Source: SSEF01 sp964398485 (GTDB taxonomy: Bacteria; Patescibacteriota; Minisyncoccia; Moranbacterales; UBA1568). Taken from it: a stretch of DNA of 23,439 nucleotides. The position numbers and the translations under genes were made by a program. Shown here piece after piece: positions 21,735 to 23,439 of this stretch. The stretch covers positions 1 to 23,439 of the forward strand of contig CAYNMD010000014.1 in assembly GCA_964398485.1 (NCBI GenBank), written 5' to 3'. Within the stretch, counting starts at the first letter, position 1. Every line of letters begins with the position of its first letter. The notes beneath the pieces are model-generated. The model saw only the letters and a program-made list of their open reading frames with translations, made no database searches and had not been told where the DNA came from.

Positions 21735-23393
21735 ATGAAGGAGAAAATAGAACAAATTCTAAATGAAGCACTTAGAGAACTTAAGGGCGAGTTCACTTTT
21801 TTACCTGATCGAAATTATACGGTAGAAAGACCTTCTGAGGATAAATTTGGAGATTACACTTCTAATGTAGCTTTGGTAGCATATGCCGACTTTGCTCATG
21901 CACTTCGAGAACGTGCAGATACAAATATAACAATGGCAAAAGGAGGGAAACTGGGTATTAATAGCCCACGCGCATTGGCTGAAGCGATAAAAAATGTAAT
22001 CGAAACTAAAGGGACTGACTTACTAGATAAAATTGAGATCGCTGGACCAGGACATATCAATTTCTATCTTTCAGATAGGGCTTATAGTGAGGCGCTCCAG
22101 CATATTTTAAAGGAAGGCGATCGTTATGGGAGCTCGATGTTAGGTGATGGGGAGCGGGTGAACAATGAATTTATCTCAGCGAATCCTACGGGGCCACTGC
22201 ATCTCGGTAATGGTCGGGGCGGATTTTATGCCGATACTCTTTCTCGTATTTTGAAGAAAGCAAGTTTTGAAGTGACCAATGAATATTATGTGAATGATGC
22301 GGGGGAGCAGGTAATGAAATTGGGGCACAGTGTCCTCAAAGATAGTGAAGCAGTCTATGGCGGGGAATATATTGAAAAGCTTGCCGAGCGACTTGGTAAG
22401 AGTGATGAGGTTCGAGCGACTGGGGAACAGGCGGCCAAGATTATTCTCGAAGAGATGATTCAACCGGTAACCAAAGAGGTGATGCGGGTGCATTTTGATG
22501 TGTGGACTTCGGAAAAGAAACTGATCGAGGATGGGTATGTCGATAAAGCTCTCGTGCTCCTTCAGGAACGAGGGAAAACGTTTGAATCTGAGGGGGCTTT
22601 GTGGCTCAGGACGACGGAATATGGTGATGATAAAGATCGCGTGCTCGTAAAACAAGACGGATCCAAAACCTACTTTGCTTCCGACTGTGGTTATATATTG
22701 AACAAAATGGAACGTGGGTTCACTCTTCTTATCGAAACGTGGGGAGCTGATCATCATGGTTATATCAATCGTTTTAGAGCCGCTGCTGAGGCTCTTGGTT
22801 TTCCTAAAGAAAAAATTCATTTTGCGATCGTGCAGCTGGTACGACTGATGAAAGATGGGGAAGAAGTAAGGATGAGTAAACGAGCCGGGAATGTGGTAGG
22901 CATTGATGAGCTCATTGAGTCGGTAGGTCATGATGTGGCTCGGTTTTTCTTTCTCATGTATTCTCCCGATACCCATATGAATTTTGATCTGGGTCTTGCT
23001 GAAGAGCGGAGTGAGAAGAATCCGGTCTATTATGTGCAGTATGCCTATGCTCGGCTCTCGAGTATTCTCCGTAAGGCCGAAGAGGAATCTTTAGAACCCA
23101 ATGCAGAGCAACTCGCTCTCCTCTCTCATCCGAAAGAGAAGCTCCTTATACGGGAACTTATCGCTTTTCCTGAGCTCATTGAGCGGATGGCGAGCGAAAA
23201 AACAGTACATCAGCTCCCGCAGTACGCTATCCGTCTCGCTGATAGACTTCATTCGTTCTATGCTGATTGCCAAGTAATTGATACTGAGAAGAAAGAAATT
23301 TCTCAGGCTCGTCTCGCTCTCGTTCGATCTACACGAATAGTACTTGGAGAATCCCTCAGACTTATTGGAGTTTCAGCCCCAGAAAAAATGTAA
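21735..23393 (+). CDS. argS: Arginyl-tRNA synthetase
   Basis: ArgRS charges tRNA-Arg. The 552-aa class I enzyme has the N-terminal Add-1 domain (about 1-112, with KFGDYTSNVAL). The active site includes SANPTGPLHLGNGRG (148-162), where HLGN replaces the more common HVGH form of HIGH. The catalytic domain includes YVNDAG and ETWGADHHGY, the KMSKS-like VRMSKRAG (378-385), and the C-terminal DALR anticodon-binding domain (about 425-552) ending near LGESLRLIGV. Length is normal. The ATG is preceded by TATAT and has no SD. It starts 39 nt after the TrhO-like gene, with which it may be co-transcribed. Confidence 0.97.
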   Translation: MKEKIEQILNEALRELKGEFTFLPDRNYTVERPSEDKFGDYTSNVALVAYADFAHALRERADTNITMAKGGKLGINSPRALAEAIKNVIETKGTDLLDKIEIAGPGHINFYLSDRAYSEALQHILKEGDRYGSSMLGDGERVNNEFISANPTGPLHLGNGRGGFYADTLSRILKKASFEVTNEYYVNDAGEQVMKLGHSVLKDSEAVYGGEYIEKLAERLGKSDEVRATGEQAAKIILEEMIQPVTKEVMRVHFDVWTSEKKLIEDGYVDKALVLLQERGKTFESEGALWLRTTEYGDDKDRVLVKQDGSKTYFASDCGYILNKMERGFTLLIETWGADHHGYINRFRAAAEALGFPKEKIHFAIVQLVRLMKDGEEVRMSKRAGNVVGIDELIESVGHDVARFFFLMYSPDTHMNFDLGLAEERSEKNPVYYVQYAYARLSSILRKAEEESLEPNAEQLALLSHPKEKLLIRELIAFPELIERMASEKTVHQLPQYAIRLADRLHSFYADCQVIDTEKKEISQARLALVRSTRIVLGESLRLIGVSAPEKM

Positions 23394-23439
23394 TCGGGAA
23401 TAGGTGATAGCACAAAGAGTTTTTTTGTATGGCCAAAAC

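Noticed and set aside
22176..22976. Minus-strand 266-aa open frame
   Set aside because: It is fully opposite argS, whose motifs are intact; no protein-family features are visible.
23429..23439. ATG GCC AAA at the right edge as the start of a next gene
   Set aside because: Only three codons are visible and no clear promoter or SD supports it; it may be real but cannot be judged from this window.

Overview
The window looks like chromosome from a small-genome, ultrasmall bacterium of the Candidate Phyla Radiation (Patescibacteria, Parcubacteria-like). This is inferred from gene style, since no 16S gene is present. The signs are very short intergenic gaps, start codons that mostly lack a Shine-Dalgarno sequence, TATACT-type -10 boxes only 6 to 30 nt from the ATG, a two-helix pilin-like protein carrying a Gly/Cys-rich tail, single-domain EamA and cupredoxin genes, and compact translation genes. 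Conserved proteins read through in the standard code. Stop codons are TAA (14), TAG (8) and TGA (1), so TGA is not being used as glycine as it is in Gracilibacteria.

Layout, left to right. (1) 1-4290, plus strand: a cyclophilin-type PPIase lipoprotein, a pilin-like membrane protein with a Cys-rich ectodomain, and typA/bipA. Each is separated by compact terminator/promoter junctions. A divergent promoter leaves the left edge. (2) 4370-6435, plus: a membrane-anchored CuA-type cupredoxin, a YciB/IspZ-family septation protein and a DUF1295 membrane enzyme, closed by a strong terminator. (3) 6446-11562, minus: a His-rich unknown gene of different base composition, then an RND efflux pair (adaptor and 1124-aa pump). 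The pair's promoter is strong and carries a perfect 12-bp palindrome. (4) 11712-12618, plus: a cupin and a half-size EamA transporter. (5) 12682-15264, minus: a MacB/FtsX-type ABC permease with an ATPase that has an unusual ~200-residue C-terminal helical extension. (6) 15345-18392, plus: an envelope redox block made of a 34-aa membrane peptide, a MsrQ/ferric-reductase-like heme protein, a thioredoxin-fold/CcdA fusion, and a membrane-anchored DsbA-like protein with a Cys-rich cytoplasmic tail. (7) 18529-20647, minus: smpB, ssrA (tmRNA), infC, rpmI and rplT, a translation and ribosome-rescue cluster. (8) 20739-23393, plus: a TrhO-type tRNA hydroxylase and argS.

Several genes probably work together. 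Block 6 could carry electrons or disulfides across the membrane for folding secreted Cys-rich proteins such as the pilin-like protein in block 1. SmpB and tmRNA form the trans-translation system. The two efflux/ABC blocks are cell-envelope export systems. The items I find most worth a second look are the pilin/Cys-rich fusion, the orphan CuA domain, the ABC ATPase extension, the redox block with its small peptide, the long internally repeated tmRNA tag, and the promoter architecture (near-leaderless starts, and terminator hairpins fused to promoters). I did not find CRISPR arrays, insertion sequences, tRNA or rRNA genes.
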